A DNA stretch of 8,109 nucleotides from Flavobacteriaceae bacterium (lineage in GTDB: Bacteria; Bacteroidota; Bacteroidia; Flavobacteriales; Flavobacteriaceae), in assembly GCA_947482805.1 (NCBI GenBank), contig CANKLK010000100.1, positions 1-8,109 of the forward strand. Reading direction: 5' to 3'. The position numbers and the translations under genes were made by a program. This document shows positions 1 through 6,930 of the stretch, one piece after another. How positions within the stretch are numbered: position 1 is the first letter of the stretch; the number at the start of each line of letters is the position of its first letter. The notes under the pieces were generated by a model. That model ran no database searches. It was not told the origin of the DNA and was given only the letters and a program-made list of their open reading frames with translations.

Positions 1-1391
1 GGTTGACTTCTTGAAATTGTTTTGTTTGGAAAGGCGATATCAGTTCCACCACTAATTCCAAATCTTCCTTCTCCAGTATTTTGAATGTATTCATAACGAA
101 CACCTGGAGTCACACTAAATTTTTCGGTAACTTTAAATTGATTTTCAGCAAAAACGGCTACGTTTTCTGTCGTGAAGTCTAAATCACGAACATATCTTCC
201 CTCAACAGACAAATCAAAATCTGAACCTGTTGTACCACGACCATCTTGAAGTCGTTGCGTATTGGCTTTGTATAAACGAACTCCAAAGGCAAGATTATTA
301 TTGATTTTTAGTAATTTATATTTATAAATGTTTCGATTTTCTAGCCCAAAGTTCTTATAATAATCACGATCTACTCTACGGTTAGTGAAATCATTTGTTA
401 GAGGATTAATTGCATCTACAACATTTGGCGTGGCGGCAAAACCGACACTATTTCGTTCACCAATAAGTCCAAAAAGTTTTGTGTTGGATGTTAATCGATT
501 ACTTATTTTGGTGTCAAAATTTATTGAAAACACATTCCAAGGCGTACCAAACCAATTTCGCTCACGAAACGATTGTCTTGGATTGGCGTTAAATTGTTCA
601 TCGGTTAAACCGCCAGCTTGTTGCATTTGATAATCCATGTTGGTGTACTCTGCTGATAGTTTGGTGTTTTCTGTAAAACGATATTCCACAAATGCATGAG
701 TGTTTCGAACTGTGTATTCACTGTTTTCTCTCCAACCATCGGCGCTACGAGAATGATTGTACAAATAATAGGAGAACTTTTTAAAGTTTCCACCAATGGC
801 GTTGTAGCTACTCATCAAACCATAACTTCCAACCGTATTTTGAGTTTCAAATGAGAATTTCTTTTTGGTTTCTCTTTTAAGAACATAGTTCAACATCCCT
901 CCGAATTGTGGGCCAAACTGTAACGAAGCACCACCACGAATCAATTCGATAGTTTCAACCGCTTCTAATGGTGGGTTGTAGTACGCTTCCGGATAACCAA
1001 AAACATCGGATGAAATATCATAGCCGTTTTGTCTGGTATTTAATTCCCAGCTTCGGTTTGGGCTTAAGCCTCTCACTCCAACATTGATTTGAATTCCCGA
1101 ACCTTCATTTTCCCATACGGTTACACCGGGAATTCTGGCGAAAATTTCGCGAGCGTTGTTAATAGTCAAATTTCCATTGATGTTGGAAAGTTTTAAAACT
1201 TCATTCTTTTTACCTGAGAATAATACATTCTCTTTTGTCTCAGGCATTCGCTCCGGACTTTGTTGTTTTGTAATGATGATCACTGGTGCAAGTTTTTTGA
1301 CAGTATCATTTTCTTCAATATAGAATTTGTCTTGAGCATTACTAGTATTGACAAAAATCAATAAGGGAAGGATAAAATATAGTAGGCGCAT
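1..1391 (-). CDS. TonB-dependent outer-membrane receptor, FecA-like (partial, C-terminus off the left edge)
   Basis: This is the N-terminal part of an outer-membrane receptor that probably takes up a ferric chelate using TonB energy. The frame is open for 463 codons from ATG at 1391 to the window edge, with no stop or frameshift when read triplet by triplet. Residues 1-19 look like a signal peptide (hydrophobic LLYFILPLLIFV, cleavage after SNA). A TonB-box-like stretch (APVIII, 35-40) follows. The plug domain spans about 70-172 and includes IPGVTVWE (87-94), VGVRGLSPN (104-112) and RGGASLQFGPQFGGMLNYV (152-170). The last of these resembles the FecA plug end (RG..S..YGPQ..GG..N.V). Beta-barrel strands rich in aromatic residues follow. 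No N-terminal carboxypeptidase-like domain is present, so it is not SusC-like. Family receptors are usually 700-800 residues, so roughly 40% is missing. It lies 107 bp downstream of feoB and has its own promoter. The ferric-citrate substrate is inferred; other siderophores are possible. Confidence 0.92.
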   Translation of the reverse strand, partial: MRLLYFILPLLIFVNTSNAQDKFYIEENDTVKKLAPVIIITKQQSPERMPETKENVLFSGKKNEVLKLSNINGNLTINNAREIFARIPGVTVWENEGSGIQINVGVRGLSPNRSWELNTRQNGYDISSDVFGYPEAYYNPPLEAVETIELIRGGASLQFGPQFGGMLNYVLKRETKKKFSFETQNTVGSYGLMSSYNAIGGNFKKFSYYLYNHSRSADGWRENSEYTVRNTHAFVEYRFTENTKLSAEYTNMDYQMQQAGGLTDEQFNANPRQSFRERNWFGTPWNVFSINFDTKISNRLTSNTKLFGLIGERNSVGFAATPNVVDAINPLTNDFTNRRVDRDYYKNFGLENRNIYKYKLLKINNNLAFGVRLYKANTQRLQDGRGTTGSDFDLSVEGRYVRDLDFTTENVAVFAENQFKVTEKFSVTPGVRYEYIQNTGEGRFGISGGTDIAFPNKTISRSQ

Positions 1392-1396
1392 TTGTT

Positions 1397-1415
1397 ATTT
1401 AGATTAAATCTACGC
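1397..1415 (-). promoter_or_regulatory. Candidate operator (imperfect palindrome) in the TonB receptor leader
   Basis: The plus-strand sequence contains a perfect 13-base inverted repeat, TAGATT-A-AATCTA, at 1400-1412. It extends to a 19-base imperfect palindrome of ideal form ATTTAGATTnAATCTAAAT, centred at 1406. It lies between the -7 box and the start codon, about where transcription would begin, which is a typical repressor position. The feoA leader carries a related site at the identical distance from both its -7 box and its start codon. I infer an iron- or manganese-responsive repressor (Fur or DtxR family), but the sequence does not say which. The chance alternative is a conserved A-rich leader. 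Confidence 0.5.
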
Positions 1416-1417
1416 CG

Positions 1418-1447
1418 CAAAAATACTCTTTATATTTATTTAGACAA
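1418..1447 (-). promoter_or_regulatory. Bacteroidota-type promoter of the TonB receptor gene
   Basis: Read on the minus strand, TATTTTTG (1418-1425) matches the Bacteroidota -7 box TAnnTTTG, and TTG (1445-1447, within TTTTG) lies 19 nt upstream as the -33 element. The -7 box ends 26 nt before the ATG at 1391. A separate promoter here means the receptor gene need not depend on read-through from feoAB. Confidence 0.6.
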
Positions 1448-1481
1448 AATATAAATAATAAATTTTTAAAATATTTTTTAT

Positions 1482-1498
1482 ATCTTTTTAGGAAAGAT
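1482..1498 (-). terminator. Weak hairpin just after the feoB stop codon
   Basis: A perfect 6-bp inverted repeat (ATCTTT / AAAGAT) with a 5-nt loop directly abuts the feoB stop codon on the minus strand. The following sequence is A/T-rich but has no immediate clean run of U, so this is at best a weak attenuator or terminator. The stem is also entirely A/T except for one C-G pair. Confidence 0.2.
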
Positions 1499-3601
1499 TT
1501 ATTTTAGAATTTGATAAGCGATTAATGCTGTTATATAAGCAAATCCACTCATGAAAACCAATTGAATAATTGGCCATTTCCAGGTGTTGGTCTCTTTTTT
1601 TGTTATGGCAAGCGTACTAGCACATTGCATTGCAAATGCATAAAAAAGCAATAAAGAAATACCTGTTGCGAAGTTGAATATTTTTGTTCCGTCAGCACGA
1701 ACATCGGCTTGCATTTTACTTTTAATTGTGCTATCATCATTATTGTTTCCGACACTGTAAATGGTTGCCAATGTTCCCACAAAAACTTCGCGAGCAGCAA
1801 AGGAAGTAACTACAGCTATGCCAATTTTCCAATCGTAACCTAAAGGTCTGATAGCGGGTTCAATTGTTTTTCCAATTTTTCCGATGTATGAATTCTCCAA
1901 TTTATAAGTGCTGGTTATATTTTCAAGTTCAGATTTTTCAAGAACTTTGCCTTCAGCTTTTGCTTTTTCGGCGACTATTTTTTCAGCATTTTTAAAAGAG
2001 GTATTTGAACTATGTGAACCCAAATACCAGAGAATAATTGAGATAGCCAAAATTATTTTTCCAGCACCAAAAACAAAAGATTTTGTTTTTTCAATTACGT
2101 TTATCGCAACATTTTTAAAAAGCGGCAATTTATAGTTAGGCATTTCTATTATGAAGTACGATTTGGTTTTTACCTTTAAAATTTTATTTAAAATATAAGC
2201 CGAAAAAATTGCCATTCCAAAACCTAAAAGATACAAAATCATCAAAGTCGCGCCTTGCAAACTAAAAACGCCAAATAAGCGTTTATTTGGAATTATTAAA
2301 GCAATTAATATAGCATAAACCGGTAAACGTGCTGAACAGGTTATAAAAGGAGTAACCAAAATAGTAATTAAACGTTCTTTCCAATTTTCAATATTTCGGG
2401 CACTCATAATGGCCGGAATTGCACATGCGGTTCCAGAAATTAATGGCACCACACTTTTGCCTGAAAGTCCGTAACGGCGCATGATTTTATCCATCAAAAA
2501 AACCACACGACTCATATAGCCGCTTTCTTCGAGTACAGAAATAAACATAAAAAGAAACGCAATTTGTGGAATAAAAATCACGATTCCACCTATGCCAGGA
2601 ATAATTCCTTCACAAATAAGATTCGTAAATTCTCCTTCAGAAAGATGAGTTTTGGCATAATTTGCCAAATCGGCAAATGTAGCGTCGATAAAATCCATTG
2701 GAATACTTGACCAATCAAAAATCGATTGAAAAATAAGAAGTAAAATCCCGAAGAAAATAGCGTAACCAAAAATTTTATGGGTCAGTACTTTGTCTAATTT
2801 GGACCGCAAATCGGTAGCGTTTGTGCTATCAATGGTTAGTCCAATTTTCAAGGTGTCATTGATAAACTGGTATCGTTTTATGGTTTCTTTTTGCTGCAAA
2901 CGCTTTAAATCGGAATGCGATTTTGTGAACGAATTTCGAATTTCATTACGCTCCAAATTCAAAAAATTCACATCCTGTGTAATCACTAACCAAAGTTTGT
3001 ATAGCAATTGATTCGGAAATGCTTTTCTGAGTTTATTAAAATATTCTTCATCAATGCTTGATGCGTTCAAACATGGCTCAGTTGACAATGATTTATAATC
3101 GACAATTTGATTTTTCAGCTCGTCAATTCCATAACCTTTTCGTGTGCTGACTAAAATAATTTTAGTTTTTAATTGTTCTTCAAGATGTGTAATATTTAGC
3201 GAAATTCCTTTTGATTTCATTCTGTCTGCCATGTTAATGACAAGAATTGTTGGGATTTCTAGATCTTTTATTTGTGTAAAAAGTAAAAGGTTTCGCTTTA
3301 AGTTTTCAACGTCGGTAATTACAACGGCAATATCAGGAAAAAGTTTGTCGTTTTTATTGAGTAGTAATTCAATAACTACGTTTTCGTCAATTGAACTGGC
3401 ATTCAAACTATAAGTTCCGGGTAAATCAAGTATATTGGCTTTGATGGTATTGGTTAATTTACAAAAACCCAATTTTTTTTCAACGGTTATCCCCGGATAA
3501 TTTCCCACTTGTTGCTTCAATCCAGTAAATTGATTGAACACCGAAGTCTTTCCGGTATTTGGATTTCCAATTAAAGCAACAGTGATGTTTTGGATGCTCA
3601 T
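1499..3601 (-). CDS. feoB: Ferrous iron transporter FeoB
   Basis: FeoB is the inner-membrane permease that imports Fe(II), controlled by a cytoplasmic N-terminal GTPase domain. All G motifs are visible: G1 GNPNTGKTS (12-20), switch I NYPGITVEKK with T39, G3 DLPG (59-62), G4 NMAD (123-126) and G5 STRKG (152-156). The membrane part carries the two FeoB gate regions: GTACAIPAIMSAR with C393 plus TCSARLPVY with C422, and GYDWKIGIA (588-596) leading to AAREVF (602-607). A last conserved cysteine, C660, sits in AMQCASTLAI. About seven to eight hydrophobic segments can be read. A charged, probably periplasmic stretch rich in Lys and Glu precedes GYDW. At 700 residues it is shorter than E. coli FeoB (773), mainly at the C-terminus, as is usual in Bacteroidota. 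The ATG at 3601 is 6 bp after the feoA stop, so the two genes are very probably one transcript and translationally linked. No key residue is missing. Confidence 0.97.
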   Translation of the reverse strand: MSIQNITVALIGNPNTGKTSVFNQFTGLKQQVGNYPGITVEKKLGFCKLTNTIKANILDLPGTYSLNASSIDENVVIELLLNKNDKLFPDIAVVITDVENLKRNLLLFTQIKDLEIPTILVINMADRMKSKGISLNITHLEEQLKTKIILVSTRKGYGIDELKNQIVDYKSLSTEPCLNASSIDEEYFNKLRKAFPNQLLYKLWLVITQDVNFLNLERNEIRNSFTKSHSDLKRLQQKETIKRYQFINDTLKIGLTIDSTNATDLRSKLDKVLTHKIFGYAIFFGILLLIFQSIFDWSSIPMDFIDATFADLANYAKTHLSEGEFTNLICEGIIPGIGGIVIFIPQIAFLFMFISVLEESGYMSRVVFLMDKIMRRYGLSGKSVVPLISGTACAIPAIMSARNIENWKERLITILVTPFITCSARLPVYAILIALIIPNKRLFGVFSLQGATLMILYLLGFGMAIFSAYILNKILKVKTKSYFIIEMPNYKLPLFKNVAINVIEKTKSFVFGAGKIILAISIILWYLGSHSSNTSFKNAEKIVAEKAKAEGKVLEKSELENITSTYKLENSYIGKIGKTIEPAIRPLGYDWKIGIAVVTSFAAREVFVGTLATIYSVGNNNDDSTIKSKMQADVRADGTKIFNFATGISLLLFYAFAMQCASTLAITKKETNTWKWPIIQLVFMSGFAYITALIAYQILK

Positions 3602-3607
3602 GACAGA

Positions 3608-3844
3608 TTATTTCTCATCGATTTCAACTTCAATCTCACGAGCCATTTCTTTTCTTATTGCCAAATGTGAACCATTATTTACATTCAAATAAATTGGGTC
3701 GCCTAGCGGCGCGATTTGGACAATTTCCAAGGTATTGTCTGGAAAACAACCCATTTCTAATAGCTTTAGTGGTATTTTGTCCAAATCAATATTTGTAATC
3801 CTGGCGATGTCTCCAATATGTAATAAATCAACTGTGGTTTTCAA
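3608..3844 (-). CDS. feoA: Ferrous iron transport protein A, FeoA
   Basis: FeoA is a small cytoplasmic SH3-fold protein that acts with FeoB in Fe(II) uptake, probably by binding its GTPase or core domain. The 78 residues cover the complete domain: LHIGDIARI near the N-terminus, LLEMGCFPDNTLEIV in the middle (family pattern L..MG..PG..V.V), then APLGDPIYLNV and LAIRKEMAREIEVE. The start is TTG at 3844. It is effectively forced, because an in-frame TAA lies two codons upstream and the first internal Met is in the middle of the domain (LEMG). Here FeoA is a separate protein, whereas some Bacteroidota have it fused to FeoB. It is followed after 6 bp by feoB. A -7 box and a palindromic candidate operator precede it, suggesting metal-dependent control. 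Confidence 0.95.
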   Translation of the reverse strand: MKTTVDLLHIGDIARITNIDLDKIPLKLLEMGCFPDNTLEIVQIAPLGDPIYLNVNNGSHLAIRKEMAREIEVEIDEK

Positions 3845-3849
3845 TGCTT

Positions 3850-3868
3850 ATTTAGATTGAATTAAGAT
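3850..3868 (-). promoter_or_regulatory. Candidate operator in the feoA leader, matching that of the TonB receptor gene
   Basis: The plus strand reads ATTTAGATT-G-AATTAAGAT. The half nearest the gene is identical to the half-site in the TonB receptor leader, and the other half matches the ideal inverted half at 6 of 9 positions. The centre (3859) is 15 nt from the first base of the start codon and 12 nt from the edge of the -7 box, exactly as at the receptor gene. A shared metal-responsive repressor is inferred; its identity is not shown by the sequence. Confidence 0.48.
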
Positions 3869-3870
3869 TA

Positions 3871-3878
3871 CAAAAGTA
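3871..3878 (-). promoter_or_regulatory. -7 promoter box of feoAB
   Basis: Read on the minus strand, TACTTTTG is an exact match to TAnnTTTG, ending 26 nt before the TTG start codon. No good TTG appears 18-21 nt upstream; the nearest resemblance is TTTTA, 17 nt away. The -33 element is therefore weak, which would suit a regulated promoter. It lies in the 74-bp gap between sco and feoA, so feoAB can be transcribed independently of sco. Confidence 0.5.
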
Positions 3879-3918
3879 AGTATAAATTGAGAATATAAAA
3901 TAATTAATATCAGTTTAA

Positions 3919-4593
3919 CTACTTTTTATCATTATCACAAAGCCAATTGATATCGTCAATCAAGCGAATGATTTCTTCTTTTTTGGTGCCGTCATAAAAA
4001 CCACGAACTCGTTTTTGAGCATCAACTAGTACAAAGTTTTCGGTGTGAACCATATCATACAATTCATTTGGTTTACCCAATTTTACGGCCAAATAGGATT
4101 TTCGCGCCATGCTGTAAATTTCTTTTTTATCTCCCGTAACCAAGTTCCATTTGGAGTCAACAACACCTTTTTCGAGCGCATATTTTTTCAAAATAGGCAC
4201 GCTGTCAATTTCCGGAGTTACTGTATGAGAAAGCAGCATCACTTTAGGATTATTTAAAATTTCTCTTTGAACATATACCATGTTGGTGGTCATAATTGGG
4301 CAAATAGATTGACAGGTAGTGAAGAAAAAATCGGCAACATAAATTTTCCCTTCATAGTCTTTTTGTGTGATGACTTTTCCGTTTTGATTGATGAATGAGA
4401 AGTCCGCGATTTTATGTTCTCGAGCAATATATTGGACGGTTGAATCGACTAATTCAGGATTAACATCGGCGGGATTATAAATAGGTAGCGTTTTACTTGG
4501 TTTTAATACATTGTAAAACAACGAGATGGTTATGATAGAAAAAACCACAAAAGTTCCAATGAAAATCCTATATTTTTTTATGATATCAAGCAT
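3919..4593 (-). CDS. SCO1/SenC family copper chaperone (thioredoxin fold)
   Basis: SCO proteins are membrane-anchored, thioredoxin-like proteins that deliver copper to, or reduce, the CuA centre of cytochrome c oxidase outside the cytoplasmic membrane. From ATG 4593 the protein has 224 residues: a single N-terminal transmembrane anchor (about 10-30), a linker with LPIYNPADVNPELVD (36-50), and the SCO domain from IADFSFINQNGKVIT onward. The copper ligands are visible: C94 and C98 in TTCQSICP and H183 in DMVHTENFVLVD. An in-frame GTG at 4638 would add 15 residues. I reject it because a -7 box (4605-4612) lies between the two codons and the ATG directly precedes a clean membrane anchor. It is divergent from the M13 peptidase gene and 74 bp upstream of feoA on the same strand. 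The copper role follows from the family; the oxidase partner is not in the window. Confidence 0.93.
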   Translation of the reverse strand: MLDIIKKYRIFIGTFVVFSIITISLFYNVLKPSKTLPIYNPADVNPELVDSTVQYIAREHKIADFSFINQNGKVITQKDYEGKIYVADFFFTTCQSICPIMTTNMVYVQREILNNPKVMLLSHTVTPEIDSVPILKKYALEKGVVDSKWNLVTGDKKEIYSMARKSYLAVKLGKPNELYDMVHTENFVLVDAQKRVRGFYDGTKKEEIIRLIDDINWLCDNDKK

Positions 4594-4604
4594 TCTTTTT
4601 TCTG

Positions 4605-4612
4605 CAAAAGTA
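4605..4612 (-). promoter_or_regulatory. -7 promoter box of the sco gene
   Basis: The minus strand reads TACTTTTG followed by C, an exact match to the Bacteroidota -7 box. It lies only 11 nt before the ATG at 4593, implying a very short leader, and it decides the start codon against the upstream GTG. A TTA about 20 nt upstream (4633-4635) is a poor -33 candidate. Confidence 0.5.
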
Positions 4613-4697
4613 CAAAAGCAAGATATTCTTTGTAACACATCGAAAGCAAATAAGACTATTTTTTTGTTAAAAAAAATATTTCTTTACTCAGAAAGAA

Positions 4698-4705
4698 TAA
4701 ATTTG
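4698..4705 (+). promoter_or_regulatory. -7 promoter box of the M13 peptidase gene
   Basis: TAAATTTG matches TAnnTTTG and ends 26 nt before the ATG at 4732. No TTG lies at the usual spacing upstream, so the call rests on the -7 box alone in an AT-rich gap. It is divergent to the sco promoter in the same 138-bp intergenic region. Confidence 0.38.
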
Positions 4706-4731
4706 TGTCAATTAAAAAAAACCATCTATTT

Positions 4732-6786
4732 ATGAAGTTCACTATCCTTTCAAAATCATTGATGACAATAGTTCTTTTTACAAGCACTTATCAGATTAAT
4801 GCTCAGCAAAAAACACCCGGAATTAATTTGTCTTTAATGGACAAAACAGTAAGTCCAAAAAACGACTTTTTTAATTTTGTAAATGGGACATGGTTAAAAA
4901 ACACTGAAATTCCAGCAGATAAAACTCGTTGGGGAAGTTTTGATGAATTGCGTCAAAACACCGATAAAGATGCACTGGCTATCTTAAACGAAGCTGCTAA
5001 AAATCCAAAATACGGTTCAAATACTGATCAAGGAAAAGCCATAAATATGTATAAAGCTGCAATGGATACTGTAGCTAGAAACAAGTACGGAATTGATCCT
5101 TTACGTCCATATTTAGCAAAGATTGATGCGGTTAAAAACATGATTGATTTGCAAAAATTGATGATGCAGGAAGAAGCAAAAGGTGGTGGCGTTGGATTCT
5201 TTGGGGTTGGAATTGGAGCAGATGACAAAAACAGTAACCGAAATGTGGTTAGTCTTGGACCAGGCGGATTAGGGTTACCTGATAGAGACTATTATGTTTC
5301 TGATGATAAAGATTCAAAAGAAAAAAGAGAGAAATATGTTCTTCATGTAGCAAGAATGTTGCAGTTCATAGGAGAAAAACCAGAACAAGCAAAAACAAAT
5401 GCGGCTAAAATAGTAGCTTTAGAAACAGCAATGTCAAGCCCAAGATTAGATAGAGTTGAAAGAAGAGATGCTAGAAAACAATACAATCCGACAGCTATTT
5501 CAGATTTACAAAAAATGGTTCCAGCTATTGATTGGAATACGTATTTAAGAGAAGTTGGATTTAAAAAATTAGATACTATTATCGTAAGTCAGCCACGTTA
5601 TATGGCTGCTTTGCAAACCATTTTTACCGAAAACAAAGTGGAAGACTGGAAAGAATACATGCGTTGGATGTTGATAAGAAGATCTGCTTCGACATTGTCA
5701 ACCGATATAGAAACAGCAAACTGGGAATTTTACGGGAAAACGTTAACTGGTGCTTTGAAACAAAGACCTCGTCATGAAAAATCACTTCAAGTAGTTAATG
5801 GAACTGTTGGAGAAGCTTTAGGTAAATTATATGTTGAAAAAATGTTCCCAGAAGAAGCAAAAGGGAAAGCAGCCAGAATGATTAAAAATGTTATTCGAGC
5901 ATATGAAAATAGAATCAACAACTTAACTTGGATGTCGGCAGAAACTAAAACAAAAGCTATTCAAAAATTAAACGGTATAACCATCAAAATTGGATATCCT
6001 GACAAGTGGAAAGACTATTCTGCTTTAACGGTTAAAAGTCCAGATCAAGGTGGAAGCTATTTTGACAATGTAAGAAATGTTTCTGAATGGAATTGGAAAA
6101 AAGATCTAGAAAAACAAGGAAAACCAGTAGACAAAACAGAATGGGGAATGTCGCCTCAAACGGTTAATGCTTACTACAATCCATCGTATAATGAGATTGT
6201 TTTCCCGGCTGCGATATTACAGCCTCCTTTTTACAATTATCAGGCAGACGAAGCTGTAAATTATGGAGGAATTGGTGCGGTTATCGGTCACGAAATTTCA
6301 CATGGTTTTGATGACGAAGGCTCAAGATATAATGCAGAAGGGAATCTTGTAGATTGGTGGACTGAAGGAGATTTGAAACAATTTACAGCATTAGGAACAG
6401 CATTGGCAGATCAATATTCTGCTTTAGAACCGTTGCCGGGAACTCATGTTGACGGGAAATTTACTTTGGGTGAAAACATCGGAGATTTAGGCGGAATCAA
6501 TGCGGCTTATGATGGTCTACAATTGTATTTAAAAGAAAAAGGGAATCCGGGATTAATTGATGGATATACGCCAGAACAACGATTGTTTATTTCATGGGCA
6601 ACTATCTGGAGAAGTAAAATGCGAGATGAAGCTTTGAAAAATCAAGTTAAAACCGATCCACATTCACCTGGAATGTACAGAGCCTATGTGCCATTGTTAA
6701 ACTTGGATACGTTCTATAGTGCGTTTGATATCAAACAAGGGGATGGTATGTATATTGAGCCAAATAAAAGAGTAAAGATTTGGTAA
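4732..6786 (+). CDS. Secreted M13 family zinc metallopeptidase (PepO/neprilysin-like)
   Basis: This is a zinc endopeptidase of the neprilysin family, exported and probably acting on peptides in the periplasm or outside the cell. From ATG 4732 it has 684 residues. Residues 1-24 form a signal peptide ending INA before QQK, with no lipobox cysteine. The M13 N-terminal domain begins at NDFFNFVNGTW (44-54). The catalytic domain shows NAYYNP (from 479, substrate binding), HEISH (520-524, zinc ligands H520 and H524, catalytic E521), and GENIGD with third ligand E581 and D585. It ends in RVKIW, in place of the CxxW tail of neprilysin. The protein contains no cysteine. An in-frame GTG at 4705 would add nine residues (KKNHLF) ahead of the signal peptide; I reject it because it overlaps the -7 box and weakens the signal. 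It stands alone, divergent from sco and convergent with the L,D-transpeptidase. The physiological substrate is unknown. Confidence 0.95.
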   Translation: MKFTILSKSLMTIVLFTSTYQINAQQKTPGINLSLMDKTVSPKNDFFNFVNGTWLKNTEIPADKTRWGSFDELRQNTDKDALAILNEAAKNPKYGSNTDQGKAINMYKAAMDTVARNKYGIDPLRPYLAKIDAVKNMIDLQKLMMQEEAKGGGVGFFGVGIGADDKNSNRNVVSLGPGGLGLPDRDYYVSDDKDSKEKREKYVLHVARMLQFIGEKPEQAKTNAAKIVALETAMSSPRLDRVERRDARKQYNPTAISDLQKMVPAIDWNTYLREVGFKKLDTIIVSQPRYMAALQTIFTENKVEDWKEYMRWMLIRRSASTLSTDIETANWEFYGKTLTGALKQRPRHEKSLQVVNGTVGEALGKLYVEKMFPEEAKGKAARMIKNVIRAYENRINNLTWMSAETKTKAIQKLNGITIKIGYPDKWKDYSALTVKSPDQGGSYFDNVRNVSEWNWKKDLEKQGKPVDKTEWGMSPQTVNAYYNPSYNEIVFPAAILQPPFYNYQADEAVNYGGIGAVIGHEISHGFDDEGSRYNAEGNLVDWWTEGDLKQFTALGTALADQYSALEPLPGTHVDGKFTLGENIGDLGGINAAYDGLQLYLKEKGNPGLIDGYTPEQRLFISWATIWRSKMRDEALKNQVKTDPHSPGMYRAYVPLLNLDTFYSAFDIKQGDGMYIEPNKRVKIW

Positions 6787-6930
6787 TCAATTTCGAATTA
6801 TATGAACTGTTCTATGAAATAGATTGACCCAGTTGTCAAATTTGCTCAATAAAGGCGAAGTATGAGAAGCCAAAACAGCTTTTTATAACATGATAGCGTT
6901 GTAGAAAATGGTTCAGAAAAAATAAAACGG

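Noticed and set aside
385..796. Open frames on both strands inside the TonB receptor gene (385-630 plus; 605-796 minus)
   Set aside because: They lie in other frames of a continuous receptor coding sequence, have no recognisable domain and no promoter or leader context.
1..1391. TonB receptor as a pseudogene
   Set aside because: Reading every triplet from 1391 down to 3 shows no stop and the motifs stay in frame. It is cut by the window edge, not broken.
1603..3413. Several 65-89 codon open frames within feoB, on both strands
   Set aside because: They overlap a full-length FeoB with all motifs intact. Their translations are low-complexity shadows of the real gene.
4605..4618. Tandem CAAAAG-TA-CAAAAG as a regulator binding site upstream of sco
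   Set aside because: One copy is part of the -7 box and the other is a common A-rich string. No other gene here shares the arrangement.
6787..6930. Short inverted repeats in the convergent gap (TCTAT-GAA-ATAGA at 6811-6823; TTGAC-6 nt-GTCAA at 6824-6839) as terminators
   Set aside because: The stems are only 5 bp, mostly A/T, and no T-run follows on either strand. Such repeats are expected by chance in AT-rich sequence. I see no gene or convincing terminator in this gap.
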